From an uncultured Eubacteriales bacterium (lineage in GTDB: Bacteria > Bacillota > Clostridia > Oscillospirales > CAG-272): a DNA stretch of 64,000 nucleotides. Position 1 is the stretch's first letter. Each line of letters opens with the position of its first letter. A program made the translations under genes and the position numbers. The notes under the pieces are model-generated. The model was not told the DNA's origin. It did no database searches and worked only from the letters and a program-made list of their open reading frames with translations. This document shows positions 8,019 to 16,467 of the stretch, in pieces. The DNA lies in NCBI GenBank assembly GCA_934365155.1, contig CAKRMZ010000003.1, positions 28,176-92,175 on the forward strand. Direction: 5' to 3'.

Positions 8019-9517
8019 AGAGCATTTCTTCAAAGAGAGTCTGCTGGATTCTTGGCGTAGTTTTTGTGATTTCCCTGATTCCGCTGTTTATTCTGTCTTT
8101 TTACAACCATCCGGCTATTGATGACTATTATTACGGAATCAAGACGCATCGAGCCGTTTCGGAGGCGGAGTTCGAGACCGGACTGCTTTCGGCGGCTGTC
8201 GATCAGGTGGTGCAGACCTATGGAGAATGGCAGGGAACCTACTCTGCGGTGTTTTTGTTTTCCCTGCAGCCGGGAATTTTCGGCGAGCAGTGGTATGTGC
8301 TTTCCACCTTTATTTTGCTTTCGGTATTTATCTTTGCCAATCTGTTTTTTGCCCATGTGTTTTTGCGGAAGATACTCGGCACTTCGAAATATGCCGGAAT
8401 CGGCATCGCGCTTTCGGTGCTGCTGGTTTCCGTTCAGCTTGTTCCCTCTCCGCTTCAATCCTATTTCTGGTGGAACGGCTCCATCTACTATACGTTCTTT
8501 TATTCGCTGAGTCTGATTCTTTTTGCTTTGATCGGAATTTATCTGAAAAGCGAAAGCCGGGTTTCGCGGATCGGATGCGTATGCGGCGGACTTTTACTTG
8601 CGGCGATACTCGGCGGTGCGAATTTTGTTACGGCGTTGGTCTCTTGTATTTTGCTTGTGGCGTTAATCGGATATCTTGCGATTCGTAAGAACCCGAAGGC
8701 TTTTGCCGTTGCGGCAATTCTTGCGGTGTTCTTGATCGGATTTGCAATCAGTATGGCGGCGCCGGGAAATGCGGTTCGGCAAGAGTGTTATCCGCATACA
8801 CCGAATGCGATTTCCGCCATTTTGCAGTCTTTCTATTATTCCGTATGCTATTTGTTTGAGTGGACAACCGTGCCTTTGATTGTTGTCCTTTTGATATTGA
8901 GTCCCTTTATTTCCCGTGCCGCGGCACAGAGCTCATGGTCTTTTCGGTATCCGGGACTTTTTGTGCTTGCTTCCTTTTGTGTTTTTACGGCGCAGTTTAC
9001 GCCGCCGCTTTACGGAATGAACAGCATCGGAAGTGACGGAGCACGGCTTTTAAACATCATTTACTATTCCTATTTCTGGTTTTTGATTGCCGATGTTTTT
9101 TATGTCAGCGGTTATCTCGTAAAAAAATACGGTTATAATCCCAACCGCGTGATTCGCGGAATGGAAAAACGCAAAGCGTTTGCCATGCTGTGCGTGGTGC
9201 TTTTATTTGTAGCAGTGATGCCGATGTTAGATAATGTTTTGGAGACCCGGCAGTGGAAAGGGGAGGGCTGTGCTGCCTCAAGCGCCGCATATTCCTTGGT
9301 CAGCGGCGAAGCCGAACAGTATGACAAAGAGAACGATGAACGCTACCGTATCTTAACGGACGAGACGGTTCGCATTGCGGAATTTAAACCCTTCAGCGTC
9401 CATCCGAAGCTGCTGTTTTACGGTGACCTTACGCAGGATCCGGATTGGATGTGGTCCAATCGCCCCATGCGGGAGTATTTTAATAAAGAATCCGTGACGG
9501 TTCGGTGGATTTCGTGA
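8015..9517 (+). CDS. Multi-pass membrane protein, DUF6056/GtrII-like probable GT-C glycosyltransferase
   Basis: The 500-residue protein has about ten hydrophobic segments and a short soluble C-terminal tail. Near the N terminus, after the first helix, it has HPAIDDYYYG, an acidic pair in the first outer loop where GT-C polyprenyl-phosphosugar transferases carry their catalytic Asp. It is translationally coupled to the GtrB-like enzyme. Together they resemble a surface-glycosylation module in which one protein loads the lipid carrier and the other transfers the sugar to an envelope polymer. The glycosyltransferase role is inference from topology, the acidic pair and the neighbour. Confidence 0.65.
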   Translation: MKSISSKRVCWILGVVFVISLIPLFILSFYNHPAIDDYYYGIKTHRAVSEAEFETGLLSAAVDQVVQTYGEWQGTYSAVFLFSLQPGIFGEQWYVLSTFILLSVFIFANLFFAHVFLRKILGTSKYAGIGIALSVLLVSVQLVPSPLQSYFWWNGSIYYTFFYSLSLILFALIGIYLKSESRVSRIGCVCGGLLLAAILGGANFVTALVSCILLVALIGYLAIRKNPKAFAVAAILAVFLIGFAISMAAPGNAVRQECYPHTPNAISAILQSFYYSVCYLFEWTTVPLIVVLLILSPFISRAAAQSSWSFRYPGLFVLASFCVFTAQFTPPLYGMNSIGSDGARLLNIIYYSYFWFLIADVFYVSGYLVKKYGYNPNRVIRGMEKRKAFAMLCVVLLFVAVMPMLDNVLETRQWKGEGCAASSAAYSLVSGEAEQYDKENDERYRILTDETVRIAEFKPFSVHPKLLFYGDLTQDPDWMWSNRPMREYFNKESVTVRWIS

Positions 9518-9568
9518 TAGCGCGCAAAACAAAAAGGAGCGGCATGCTTGCAATAATATAAAATACAG

Positions 9569-9612
9569 AAAAAGGCATTCCCGGAATTTTCTTTGCGGGA
9601 ACGCCTTTTATT
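9569..9612. terminator. Bidirectional terminator between convergent genes
   Basis: AAAGGCATTCCCG pairs with CGGGAACGCCTTT; A residues precede and T residues follow, so it can serve both the plus-strand glycosyltransferase pair and the minus-strand coat genes. Confidence 0.82.
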
Positions 9613-9637
9613 ATTTTAAAGATAAAACGAAATACCG

Positions 9638-9913
9638 TTAAAGCTCGGGTGATTGGGAAAATTGCGTACGGGCTTTTTCCAATTTTTGCGATTCGGCGGG
9701 ATCTGTGGGATACCAGCCGCGTTGATGCATTTCATCAAAGATCTCGTGGTTGATAATGTGTTCATCATTTAAAATGTTCATCACACAGCCTTTGACTTCG
9801 GGCGTTGCTGCTTCATTGGCGAAAGAATTGTAATGCTCGGTAGTATATTTTTGTGCATTCAGCGTATCCGTCAAACGCTCTTTATCTGAAAAAGTATGAG
9901 AGTTCATGTTCAT
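9638..9913 (-). CDS. CotF-family spore coat protein
   Basis: The 91-residue protein matches the Coat_F family pattern: a Lys/Tyr-rich helix (SDKERLTDTLNAQKYTTEHYNSFANEA), then VKGCVMNILNDEHIINHEIFDEMHQRGWYP. These small four-helix-like proteins are associated with the spore coat. A clear GGAGG lies before the ATG. It follows another small coat-like gene by 12 bases on the same strand, so both are probably expressed together in the mother cell during sporulation. No sporulation sigma promoter could be assigned with confidence. Confidence 0.8.
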   Translation of the reverse strand: MNMNSHTFSDKERLTDTLNAQKYTTEHYNSFANEAATPEVKGCVMNILNDEHIINHEIFDEMHQRGWYPTDPAESQKLEKARTQFSQSPEL

Positions 9914-9925
9914 CGCTCCCTCCTT

Positions 9926-10111
9926 TTACTGAATGAGCGCATAAAGCGCGTCGTAGTGGGCTTTGTGCTTTTGTGCAATGCAATTGAATTTATCTTTGAG
10001 TACCGCATCATCGGTTTGTGAAGCAAACACGCGGTATTTTGCGACCAGATTGTTTTCAAGATTCAACTGATCGGTGATGCTGGAAAGCTCTTTGCTTGTT
10101 AGGTTTGTCAT
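9926..10111 (-). CDS. Small CotF-like / spore coat associated protein
   Basis: The 61-residue product (LTSKELSSITDQLNLENNLVAKYRVFASQ, then DKFNCIAQKHKAHYDALYALI) has the helix-turn-helix hairpin pattern of the short proteins often encoded next to Coat_F genes. GGAGG stands before the ATG. It is the first gene of a two-gene unit with the CotF gene. The role in spore coat assembly is inferred from similarity and context. Confidence 0.68.
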   Translation of the reverse strand: MTNLTSKELSSITDQLNLENNLVAKYRVFASQTDDAVLKDKFNCIAQKHKAHYDALYALIQ

Positions 10112-10240
10112 GATTTTCCTCCGGAAAACTAAAATTTTTGCGGAAAACCGCTGATATTATTGTTTCACAAATTTTAATTTTTATAGCAGGAAAATCTTTA
10201 TTTTCAATTTAAAAAATAAAAATCAATTTTTTAAAGAAGC

Positions 10241-10966
10241 TCAGTGAATCGCATCCGTTTGGACATAGGCTTCGATATTGGTCTTTCCGTCACCGTGCAT
10301 CGATTGGAAATACCAGATTCGGTCGGGGAGAGGCGCGCGCATAATCTGCAGGGATTCAAACTGACGGGCTTCGGTTTGAAAATTAATGGCAAGCGCCCGC
10401 ACAATTTTTTGATCCATATCGGGGATAAAGTTGCACAGCATGTCCGGATAACGGGTATTATTCATATGGTGATTGGCATCAATATCCGCAAAACAGACGC
10501 TGTATTCTCCGCAGGGACACAGCACGTCATTGGAAGGAACGGCAATTCGTGCCGGCAATGAAACCGCGGCCTCTTCCCGGTCTATCGGCAACGACGGAAC
10601 ATCACCGGTTTTAGCCAAGCGGCGTGTTTGCATATCGGTAAGAGCCCAAACCGAGCAGGCCGAGGCGCACAACTCATCGCCGCGCAGTATGCGGTAGGAA
10701 CGGAAAAAGCTGAATCCGCGTTCTCCGTGAGGCCAGCTTTGGACGGTGACGGAGTCATCTTTGTGAAGAGGCTTTAAAAAATCGATATTGATTTTGCTCA
10801 GAATAAAAGCCAAAGAGCGGCTTTTTAAATATTCGCTGCAAAGCGGCGAGGCCTCAAGCTGGTTATATGCAGCACTCTGCATGCAACGCAAAACGGCGCT
10901 CGGACGCATATTGCCGTTTTGGTCCAAATCATGAATATTGACGGTATAGGATTCACTCCACTTCAT
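10241..10966 (-). CDS. Acyl-ACP thioesterase
   Basis: The 241-residue protein is a double hot-dog acyl-[acyl carrier protein] thioesterase of the plant FatA/FatB and bacterial type. The first hot-dog starts with DLDQNGNMRPSAVLRCMQSAA; the second contains the catalytic-region motif DIDANHHMNNTRYPDML. It releases free fatty acids from acyl-ACP in the cytoplasm. GGAGG precedes the ATG. The gene is monocistronic as far as can be seen, convergent to nothing and divergent from rpmH. Chain-length preference cannot be read from the sequence. Confidence 0.85.
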   Translation of the reverse strand: MKWSESYTVNIHDLDQNGNMRPSAVLRCMQSAAYNQLEASPLCSEYLKSRSLAFILSKINIDFLKPLHKDDSVTVQSWPHGERGFSFFRSYRILRGDELCASACSVWALTDMQTRRLAKTGDVPSLPIDREEAAVSLPARIAVPSNDVLCPCGEYSVCFADIDANHHMNNTRYPDMLCNFIPDMDQKIVRALAINFQTEARQFESLQIMRAPLPDRIWYFQSMHGDGKTNIEAYVQTDAIH

Positions 10967-11118
10967 TTTATACGACTCCTCCTTGCTTTTTGGGTGTCAT
11001 CTTAGATTCTACTGTCTATTTTACTGTTTCTCGGTAAGAAAATCAATTTCATTTCTGTGAATTTTCATGCAAAAAAGGTCCTTGTGCCGCATGCTATGGA
11101 AAAGTTTGTGAAAAAGTA

Positions 11119-11148
11119 TTGACAAGACCTTGCATTTATGTGTATAAT
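11119..11148 (+). promoter_or_regulatory. Promoter of rpmH-rnpA-yidD
   Basis: TTGACA (11119-11124), 18 bases, TATAAT (11143-11148): both hexamers are perfect, as often seen before rpmH. Confidence 0.88.
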
Positions 11149-11221
11149 AAAAAATGCTTGAAAATTGTTAATATGCCATTCTGACGGAATGGTTTTGTAT
11201 CGGTATGAGGAGGTGTCAAGA

Positions 11222-11356
11222 GTGCTTAGAACATATCAACCGAAGAAACTCCAAAGAAAAAAAGAGCATGGTTTTCGCAAGAGAATGAAAACCGCTGACG
11301 GTCGTAAAGTGTTAAAAAGACGTCGCGCGAAAGGCAGAGCAAGACTGACATATTGA
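11222..11356 (+). CDS. rpmH: Ribosomal protein bL34
   Basis: The 44-residue basic protein ([21 protein letters not shown]...[12 protein letters not shown]) is bL34, a late-assembly protein of the 50S subunit. The start is GTG 11222, eight bases after AGGAGGT (11208-11214); an in-frame upstream TTG would add a non-conserved tail and has no ribosome site. It opens the conserved rpmH-rnpA-yidD-yidC-khpB order. dnaA, which in many bacteria lies divergently upstream, is not here. Confidence 0.97.
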   Translation: MLRTYQPKKLQRKKEHGFRKRMKTADGRKVLKRRRAKGRARLTY

Positions 11357-11485
11357 TATCTGCAAAGAGATGCGGTTCACGTTTGTGCGACCTTATTCTT
11401 TTGCCGCAAAAAGCCTATGCCGAACGTCATGGGCTTTCATTTTTATTATCGGAGTTTTCGAAAATACGGCGTAAGAGATGAAATT

Positions 11486-11878
11486 ATGAAGTTCAGAGCC
11501 ATTCAGGAAAATCATTTATATCAGAAGGCATATGCGAAGGGAAAACGATGCGTTACCAATACGGTGGTCGTTTATGTGCTTCGTGATTGGCATGCCAAAC
11601 GACTTCGTTTCGAGCATCCGCAAAAGCAGTTTGTGAACCGTATCGGAATTACGGTAACCAAACGGCAGGGCGGAGCGGTTGAACGCAATCGTATCAAGCG
11701 CGTGATTCGCGAGGCATATCGTATGGCGGAGAAAAACCTGCCTGTACGGCGCGGATATTTGATTGTGCTTTGTGCCCGTACTGCAATACTGCAGGCCAAA
11801 ACCCCCGCAGTATATGCGGATCTTTCCTATGCGCTGAAGAGACTGGATATGCTGCGGATTTCCGAGGAGAAGTCATGA
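11486..11878 (+). CDS. rnpA: Ribonuclease P protein component
   Basis: The 130-residue basic protein supports the RNase P RNA in 5' maturation of tRNA. It has the family core NRIGITVTKRQGGAVERNRIKRVIREAYR (the RNR motif is RNRIKR). ATG 11486 gives the usual N terminus KFRAIQENHLYQKAYAKGKR; a longer frame from 11417 begins in rpmH-rnpA spacer sequence. The ribosome site is poor, so coupling to rpmH transcription is likely. The stop overlaps the yidD start. Confidence 0.95.
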   Translation: MKFRAIQENHLYQKAYAKGKRCVTNTVVVYVLRDWHAKRLRFEHPQKQFVNRIGITVTKRQGGAVERNRIKRVIREAYRMAEKNLPVRRGYLIVLCARTAILQAKTPAVYADLSYALKRLDMLRISEEKS

Positions 11879-12111
11879 AATATGTCTGTATCGGACTGAT
11901 AGAATTGTATCGCCGTTTTTTATCAAAGTGCAAACCGGTGCCGACCTGTCGCTTTGAGCCCAGTTGTTCGGCATATTCGATCGAGGCTTTCCGAGAGTGG
12001 GGATTCTTCGGAGGTCTGTTTTTAACGATACGGCGCGTTTTGCGTTGCAATCCTTTTTCAAAGGGCGGTTATGATCCGGTGCCCAAACGAAGAAAAAAAG
12101 AGTCCCGATAA
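11875..12111 (+). CDS. yidD: Membrane protein insertion efficiency factor
   Basis: The 78-residue protein has the YidD signature: IELYRRFLS, then CRFEPSCSAYSIEAFREWG, then RVLRCNPFSKGGYDPVP, with three conserved Cys. YidD helps insertion of inner-membrane proteins near YidC. ATG 11875 overlaps the rnpA stop by four bases, and yidC follows after 93 bases. Length and context are standard. Confidence 0.95.
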   Translation: MKYVCIGLIELYRRFLSKCKPVPTCRFEPSCSAYSIEAFREWGFFGGLFLTIRRVLRCNPFSKGGYDPVPKRRKKESR

Positions 12112-12204
12112 CAAACGAAGGTTCAAAGCAGTTTCCGTGTGCCGATTGCAGCGCCGCGAGTCTGCTTTCATATTATTAAGGAACGTTAAGGAGAAAAACC
12201 GCAG

Positions 12205-13440
12205 ATGGCTATTTTCGATATCATCAATCAGCCCTTTAGCTGGTTGATGAAAGTGTTTTACGGATGGACACAAAATTATGCAATTGCGTTATTGCTGTTT
12301 GCAATTCTGATTAAGCTTGTGCTGTTGCCTTTTAGCATTAAACAGCAGAAAAATTCTCAAAAACAGGCAAGACTTCGGCCGAAAGAGGCGGCGATTCGCA
12401 AAAAATATCAAGGCCGCAGCGATAAGGCGACCCAGCAAAAAATGCAACAGGAAATTATGGAATTTTATCAAAAAGAGGGGCACAATCCCATGGGGGGGTG
12501 CTTACCGCTTTTGATTCAGTTCCCGATTATTATTTCTCTGTACAGCATTGTCACAAAGCCCCTGCGTTGGCTTTGCGATCTTTCAAGCGATACGATAAGC
12601 TCTATTTTCGATCGTGTCAAGGAGCTGTTGAGCAGCGGAGTTTTGAATGAGGGCAACCTTTCTTCTACCGTGTTCAACTCAATCAATAAGGCAAGCTCGG
12701 TCAATGCATGCAACCAAATTGACATGATTACCTGTATTAAGACCGTTCCGGATCAGTTTGAGAGTTGGATCAGCGTGGATCGCCTTCCGAATTTTAATAT
12801 GTTCGGATCCTTCGGCGATTTGTCGCAAAGACCGTCCTTTTCTCCGTTTACCTGGTTGGTTTTAATTCCGGTTCTTATTTTTGTCGCACAATATTTCGGC
12901 ACCAAGCTGACACGGAAATTTTCCTATCAGCCGATGGCGGATCAGCAAAACAACTCTTCCATGAAGATTATGGAATTTACCATGCCGCTGTTATCCGTTT
13001 ATCTTTCGTTCCAATTACCGGCAGTTGTTGGACTTTACTGGATTTATCAGAACGTTGTCGGTGTGGCACAGCAGTTTGTCTTGTCCAAAGTAATGCCTTT
13101 GCCGCAGTTCACTGAGCAAGATTATAAAGAAGCAGAGCGTGCCATGAACGTGAATATCAAAAAGAAAAAAGAAAAAGTACGTTCTTTGCACCGAATTGAT
13201 GAAGATGACGAGCTGCCTCCGCGCGAACTTCCGACTCCCGAAGATGCGGAGCAAGACGCTGCGGATCCTGAAGCCGCTGAGCCGACGGAGCAGCCGGATG
13301 ATAAAACGAAGCCGGACGATAAAATGAAACCGGATGATGCCGAAGGGCTTCAGCCGGAGCCGGCTAAATTAAAAGATGACCGCCGTCCGAGCGGAGGAAA
13401 GAAATATTCCAAAACCGGAAAAAACTATAAAAACAAATAA
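12205..13440 (+). CDS. yidC: Membrane protein insertase YidC/OxaA
   Basis: The 411-residue protein is a YidC/Oxa1/Alb3 insertase that inserts and folds membrane proteins at the cytoplasmic membrane. It has the conserved GGCLPLLIQFPIIISLY segment, a following helical pair, and QPMADQQNNSSMKIMEFTMPLLSVYLSFQLPAVVGLYWIYQN near the C-terminal helices. A long, charged, Glu/Asp/Lys/Pro-rich tail (from about residue 320) resembles tails that contact ribosomes. It lacks the Gram-negative P1 periplasmic domain, as expected in Firmicutes. GGAG precedes the ATG. Confidence 0.95.
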   Translation: MAIFDIINQPFSWLMKVFYGWTQNYAIALLLFAILIKLVLLPFSIKQQKNSQKQARLRPKEAAIRKKYQGRSDKATQQKMQQEIMEFYQKEGHNPMGGCLPLLIQFPIIISLYSIVTKPLRWLCDLSSDTISSIFDRVKELLSSGVLNEGNLSSTVFNSINKASSVNACNQIDMITCIKTVPDQFESWISVDRLPNFNMFGSFGDLSQRPSFSPFTWLVLIPVLIFVAQYFGTKLTRKFSYQPMADQQNNSSMKIMEFTMPLLSVYLSFQLPAVVGLYWIYQNVVGVAQQFVLSKVMPLPQFTEQDYKEAERAMNVNIKKKKEKVRSLHRIDEDDELPPRELPTPEDAEQDAADPEAAEPTEQPDDKTKPDDKMKPDDAEGLQPEPAKLKDDRRPSGGKKYSKTGKNYKNK

Positions 13441-13512
13441 AACCAAATTGGTTTTTGCATCGGATATATAGGTAAGAAGATGCAAAGAAACACTATAAAA
13501 GAGGAGAACACT

Positions 13513-14496
13513 ATGAGAAAGGAAGTCATTGTCTCGGCGAAGACCGTGGACGAGGCAGCGGCCCAAGGAGCGCAAATGCTCGGTGTTGACGTTGCGGATG
13601 TTACGTTTGAAGTGCTGACACAGCCGAAAAAAGGGTTTATCGGCATGGGCGCCGTAGACGCGAAGCTTAAAGTTGTTTATGAAGTCAGCACAGCACAGTG
13701 TGCGGTCAATTTTGTAAAACAGGTAATCTCCGATATGGAGCTGAGCGTAGATGTAGATTTTACGGTTGATCAGAAGGATGTTATGATTTCGCTTTCCGGC
13801 AAAGATGTCGGAACATTAATCGGCCATCACGGCGAAACCTTGGATGCTTTGCAGTATTTGGCAAATTTAGCTGCAAACAAAAAGGAAGAGGGCCAGGACC
13901 GTGAATATATGAAAATCAGTGTGGATGCGGAAAATTATCGCGCTAAACGGGAAGAGACGTTGCGCCGTCTGGCACGCCGTATCGCTGAAAAGGTTGTTAA
14001 GTACGGAAAAAGCGTTACGTTGGAGCCCATGCCGGCTCATGAGCGGCGGATTATTCATGCGGAAATTCAGGATATAGAGAATGTTTCGACCAATTCTATC
14101 GGGGTCGACACTAATCGCCGTGTGCTGGTGTTCCCTGTCGGCATTGAACCGAAGCCTTCCCGCCCTGCAAAGAAACGCTCTGTATCAAAGGTTCATAATT
14201 ACGGGGTGCCCACACGTTATGAAGATTTGCAGGTCGAGGAAGAAAGCGACGGAATCAGTCTGCCGAAAACTGCTCTGCATCCGATCGGCGAAAATTTCGA
14301 GAAACGGAAAAGCGTTGCGGATTATTTTGGGGATAACGAAGAGGATTATCAGATTGAGGAGGATTTCTCCGAATTGGAAAACACCATTGACACCGGTTCG
14401 ATTGCATCGTCTTCTGCACCCAGTAAATATCACAATGAATTCAGCATTTACGATTTGGATTTTAAATTCAAATCCAATCGCGGCGATAAACAGTAA
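13513..14496 (+). CDS. khpB: RNA-binding protein KhpB (Jag)
   Basis: The 327-residue protein has an N-terminal Jag domain (about 1-50, VSAKTVDEAAAQGAQMLGV), a KH domain (about 75-150 with GTLIGHHGETLDALQYLA) and an R3H domain (about 155-215 with MPAHERRIIHAEIQD), followed by an acidic low-complexity tail. KhpB with KhpA binds RNA and affects cell division and elongation in Firmicutes. ATG 13513 follows GAGGAG by seven bases; a start at 13480 lacks a site. It lies directly after yidC, as is usual. Confidence 0.92.
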   Translation: MRKEVIVSAKTVDEAAAQGAQMLGVDVADVTFEVLTQPKKGFIGMGAVDAKLKVVYEVSTAQCAVNFVKQVISDMELSVDVDFTVDQKDVMISLSGKDVGTLIGHHGETLDALQYLANLAANKKEEGQDREYMKISVDAENYRAKREETLRRLARRIAEKVVKYGKSVTLEPMPAHERRIIHAEIQDIENVSTNSIGVDTNRRVLVFPVGIEPKPSRPAKKRSVSKVHNYGVPTRYEDLQVEEESDGISLPKTALHPIGENFEKRKSVADYFGDNEEDYQIEEDFSELENTIDTGSIASSSAPSKYHNEFSIYDLDFKFKSNRGDKQ

Positions 14497-14503
14497 AATT
14501 GTA

Positions 14504-14535
14504 AAAGAACAGGGCCGAAGCCCCGTTCTTTTTTT
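14504..14535 (+). terminator. Terminator after khpB
   Basis: AGAACAGGGC pairs with GCCCCGTTCT around CGAA, with one internal mismatch, followed by a run of seven T. Confidence 0.82.
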
Positions 14536-14723
14536 GTCTCTTTCAATATCGGTGATTTTTTGATGAACCAAGCAAAACGGAAACTGCAATTGTGAGTTTT
14601 ATGTGACGAATTGTAAAAATTTCACTAAAGTAATAGATTTTATTTTAAATTCATGGTACAATAAGACGATTCACAAGCAAAAGAACTACGGCGTTCAATA
14701 AATCAAGGGAGACTTTTTATATC

Positions 14724-15704
14724 ATGATTGAGATTAAAAATCTTACCAAAAAATTCGGAGACATTGTGGCTTTGGACAATGTGAGCTTTGAAGTGGAAAG
14801 CGGTGAGATTGTCGGATTCTTAGGCCCGAACGGAGCCGGAAAAACGACAACAATGAATATTTTGACCGGATATCTTTCCTCCACTTCGGGCAGCGCAACG
14901 ATTGACGGATTGGATATTTTAGAGCATCCGACCGAGGCGAAGCGCGCCATTGGCTTTTTGCCGGAGCAGCCTCCGCTGTATTTGGATATGACGGTGAAAG
15001 AGTATTTGGATTTTATTTACGATCTGAAGGAATGCAAATTGGATCGCAAAAAGCATTTGCAGGAAATCTGTGATGTTGTCAAAATTAACGATGTATATCA
15101 TCGGTTAATTCGAAATCTTTCCAAAGGCTATAAGCAGCGTGTCGGCATTGCACAGGTTTTGGTCGGCAATCCCAAGGTCATTATTTTTGACGAGCCTACC
15201 GTAGGCCTTGACCCGAAACAGATTGTTGAGATCCGCAATTTGATTCGTACCCTGGGGCGAGATCATACCGTTATTTTGAGCACACATATTTTGCCGGAGG
15301 TGCAGAGTGTGTGTGACCGTATCGTGATTATTAACCGGGGCAAGATTGTTGCCAATGAAAAAACCGAAAATATATCCACATTGATGGACGGCATTTGTCG
15401 GCTTCAGGCGCAGATCTGCGGTCCGGTCGATGAGGTTTTGCCGAAAATCCGGAAGATTACCGGTGTAAAATATGCACAGATGCTCGGAAAACGGGAGGCC
15501 GGAAGTGCCATTTACCTGTTGGAGAGCGAGCCGGGGGTGGATATCCGCAAGCCGCTGTTTTATGCTATGGCGGAGAACCGCTATCCGATGATCGGACTGG
15601 AGTCCGTCGGGGCAAGCTTAGAGGACGTCTTTATTTCGCTGGTCAATGTCAGCGAAGAAAAGAAACGGGAAAAAAAGGCAAAGAAATCCGGAAAAGAGGA
15701 GTGA
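14724..15704 (+). CDS. ABC transporter ATP-binding protein (GldA-like)
   Basis: The 326-residue ATPase has Walker A GPNGAGKTTT (about 35-44), signature NLSKGYKQRVGIAQ (about 131-144), Walker B VIIFDEP and the switch His in STHILPE. A C-terminal extension of about 100 residues and the KGYKQR signature are typical of the GldA/CcmA-like exporter ATPases. It starts a four-gene run with a permease, a GldG-like protein and a DUF4340 protein, with spacings of seven and 45 bases and then an overlap. In Bacteroidota GldAFG supports gliding; in Clostridia this set has no established function and is more likely an envelope exporter. Confidence 0.9.
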   Translation: MIEIKNLTKKFGDIVALDNVSFEVESGEIVGFLGPNGAGKTTTMNILTGYLSSTSGSATIDGLDILEHPTEAKRAIGFLPEQPPLYLDMTVKEYLDFIYDLKECKLDRKKHLQEICDVVKINDVYHRLIRNLSKGYKQRVGIAQVLVGNPKVIIFDEPTVGLDPKQIVEIRNLIRTLGRDHTVILSTHILPEVQSVCDRIVIINRGKIVANEKTENISTLMDGICRLQAQICGPVDEVLPKIRKITGVKYAQMLGKREAGSAIYLLESEPGVDIRKPLFYAMAENRYPMIGLESVGASLEDVFISLVNVSEEKKREKKAKKSGKEE

Positions 15705-15711
15705 TGCACGA

Positions 15712-16422
15712 ATGTTGGCAGTCTATAAAAGAGAAATGCGAGCCTACTTTACCACGCCGATCGGCTATGTGGTGATTGCACTGTATCTTGCGCTGACGGA
15801 AACGGTACTGGCCCTTACCATGCTTTTTTCGTCGGAAGCTACGCATATTGATTACTATTTTTTGGCGCAGATTATTATTTTTATTATTATGATACCGCTT
15901 TTGACCATGAAGCTGTTCAGTGAGGAGCGCAAGCTTAAAACCGAACAGCTGCTGCTCACTTCACCGGTGAGCCTTACCGCCATGGTTTTTGCAAAATTCT
16001 GTGCGGCATTTACCATGTTTTGCTCGGTATTTATTTTTTCTACCGTACTGAATACCATCGTATTAAGCCGTTTCGGTGAAATTAATATTGCGGTGATTAT
16101 CGGAAACGCCATCGGAATATTGCTGATCGGCGCGGCGTTCTGCGCGATCGGAGCTTTTTTCTCCGCATTGACGGAAAATCAGATCGTCGCGGCAGTTTCG
16201 GCAATTGCAACACTCGGCGCGCTGGTAGCGCTGAATTTGCTGAACCTGTTTCTTCCGAGCGGATTTTTAAAGACCATGGTGAGTTGGATCTCTATTTGGG
16301 AACGGTACAATGATTTCACATACGGAATGTTTAACATCGGTTCTCTGGTATATTTCCTGTCATTTGTTATCGTCTTTTTGTTTTTGACCGTTCGTGTATA
16401 TGAACGGAAACGCTGGGCGTGA
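15712..16422 (+). CDS. ABC-2 type permease (GldF-like)
   Basis: The 236-residue membrane protein has six predicted helices and opens with VYKREMRAYFTTPIGYVVIALYL, the hallmark of ABC-2 permeases of the NosY/GldF type; SEERKLKTEQLLLTSPVSLTAMV is the conserved first cytoplasmic loop. ATG 15712 has AGAGGAG nine bases upstream; a longer frame starts inside the ATPase gene. It forms the membrane channel of the exporter with the preceding ATPase. Confidence 0.9.
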   Translation: MLAVYKREMRAYFTTPIGYVVIALYLALTETVLALTMLFSSEATHIDYYFLAQIIIFIIMIPLLTMKLFSEERKLKTEQLLLTSPVSLTAMVFAKFCAAFTMFCSVFIFSTVLNTIVLSRFGEINIAVIIGNAIGILLIGAAFCAIGAFFSALTENQIVAAVSAIATLGALVALNLLNLFLPSGFLKTMVSWISIWERYNDFTYGMFNIGSLVYFLSFVIVFLFLTVRVYERKRWA

Positions 16423-16467
16423 AACCGTTTTTGCTGTGCAGCAGGGAAGGAGAAAAACATTTGCTCT

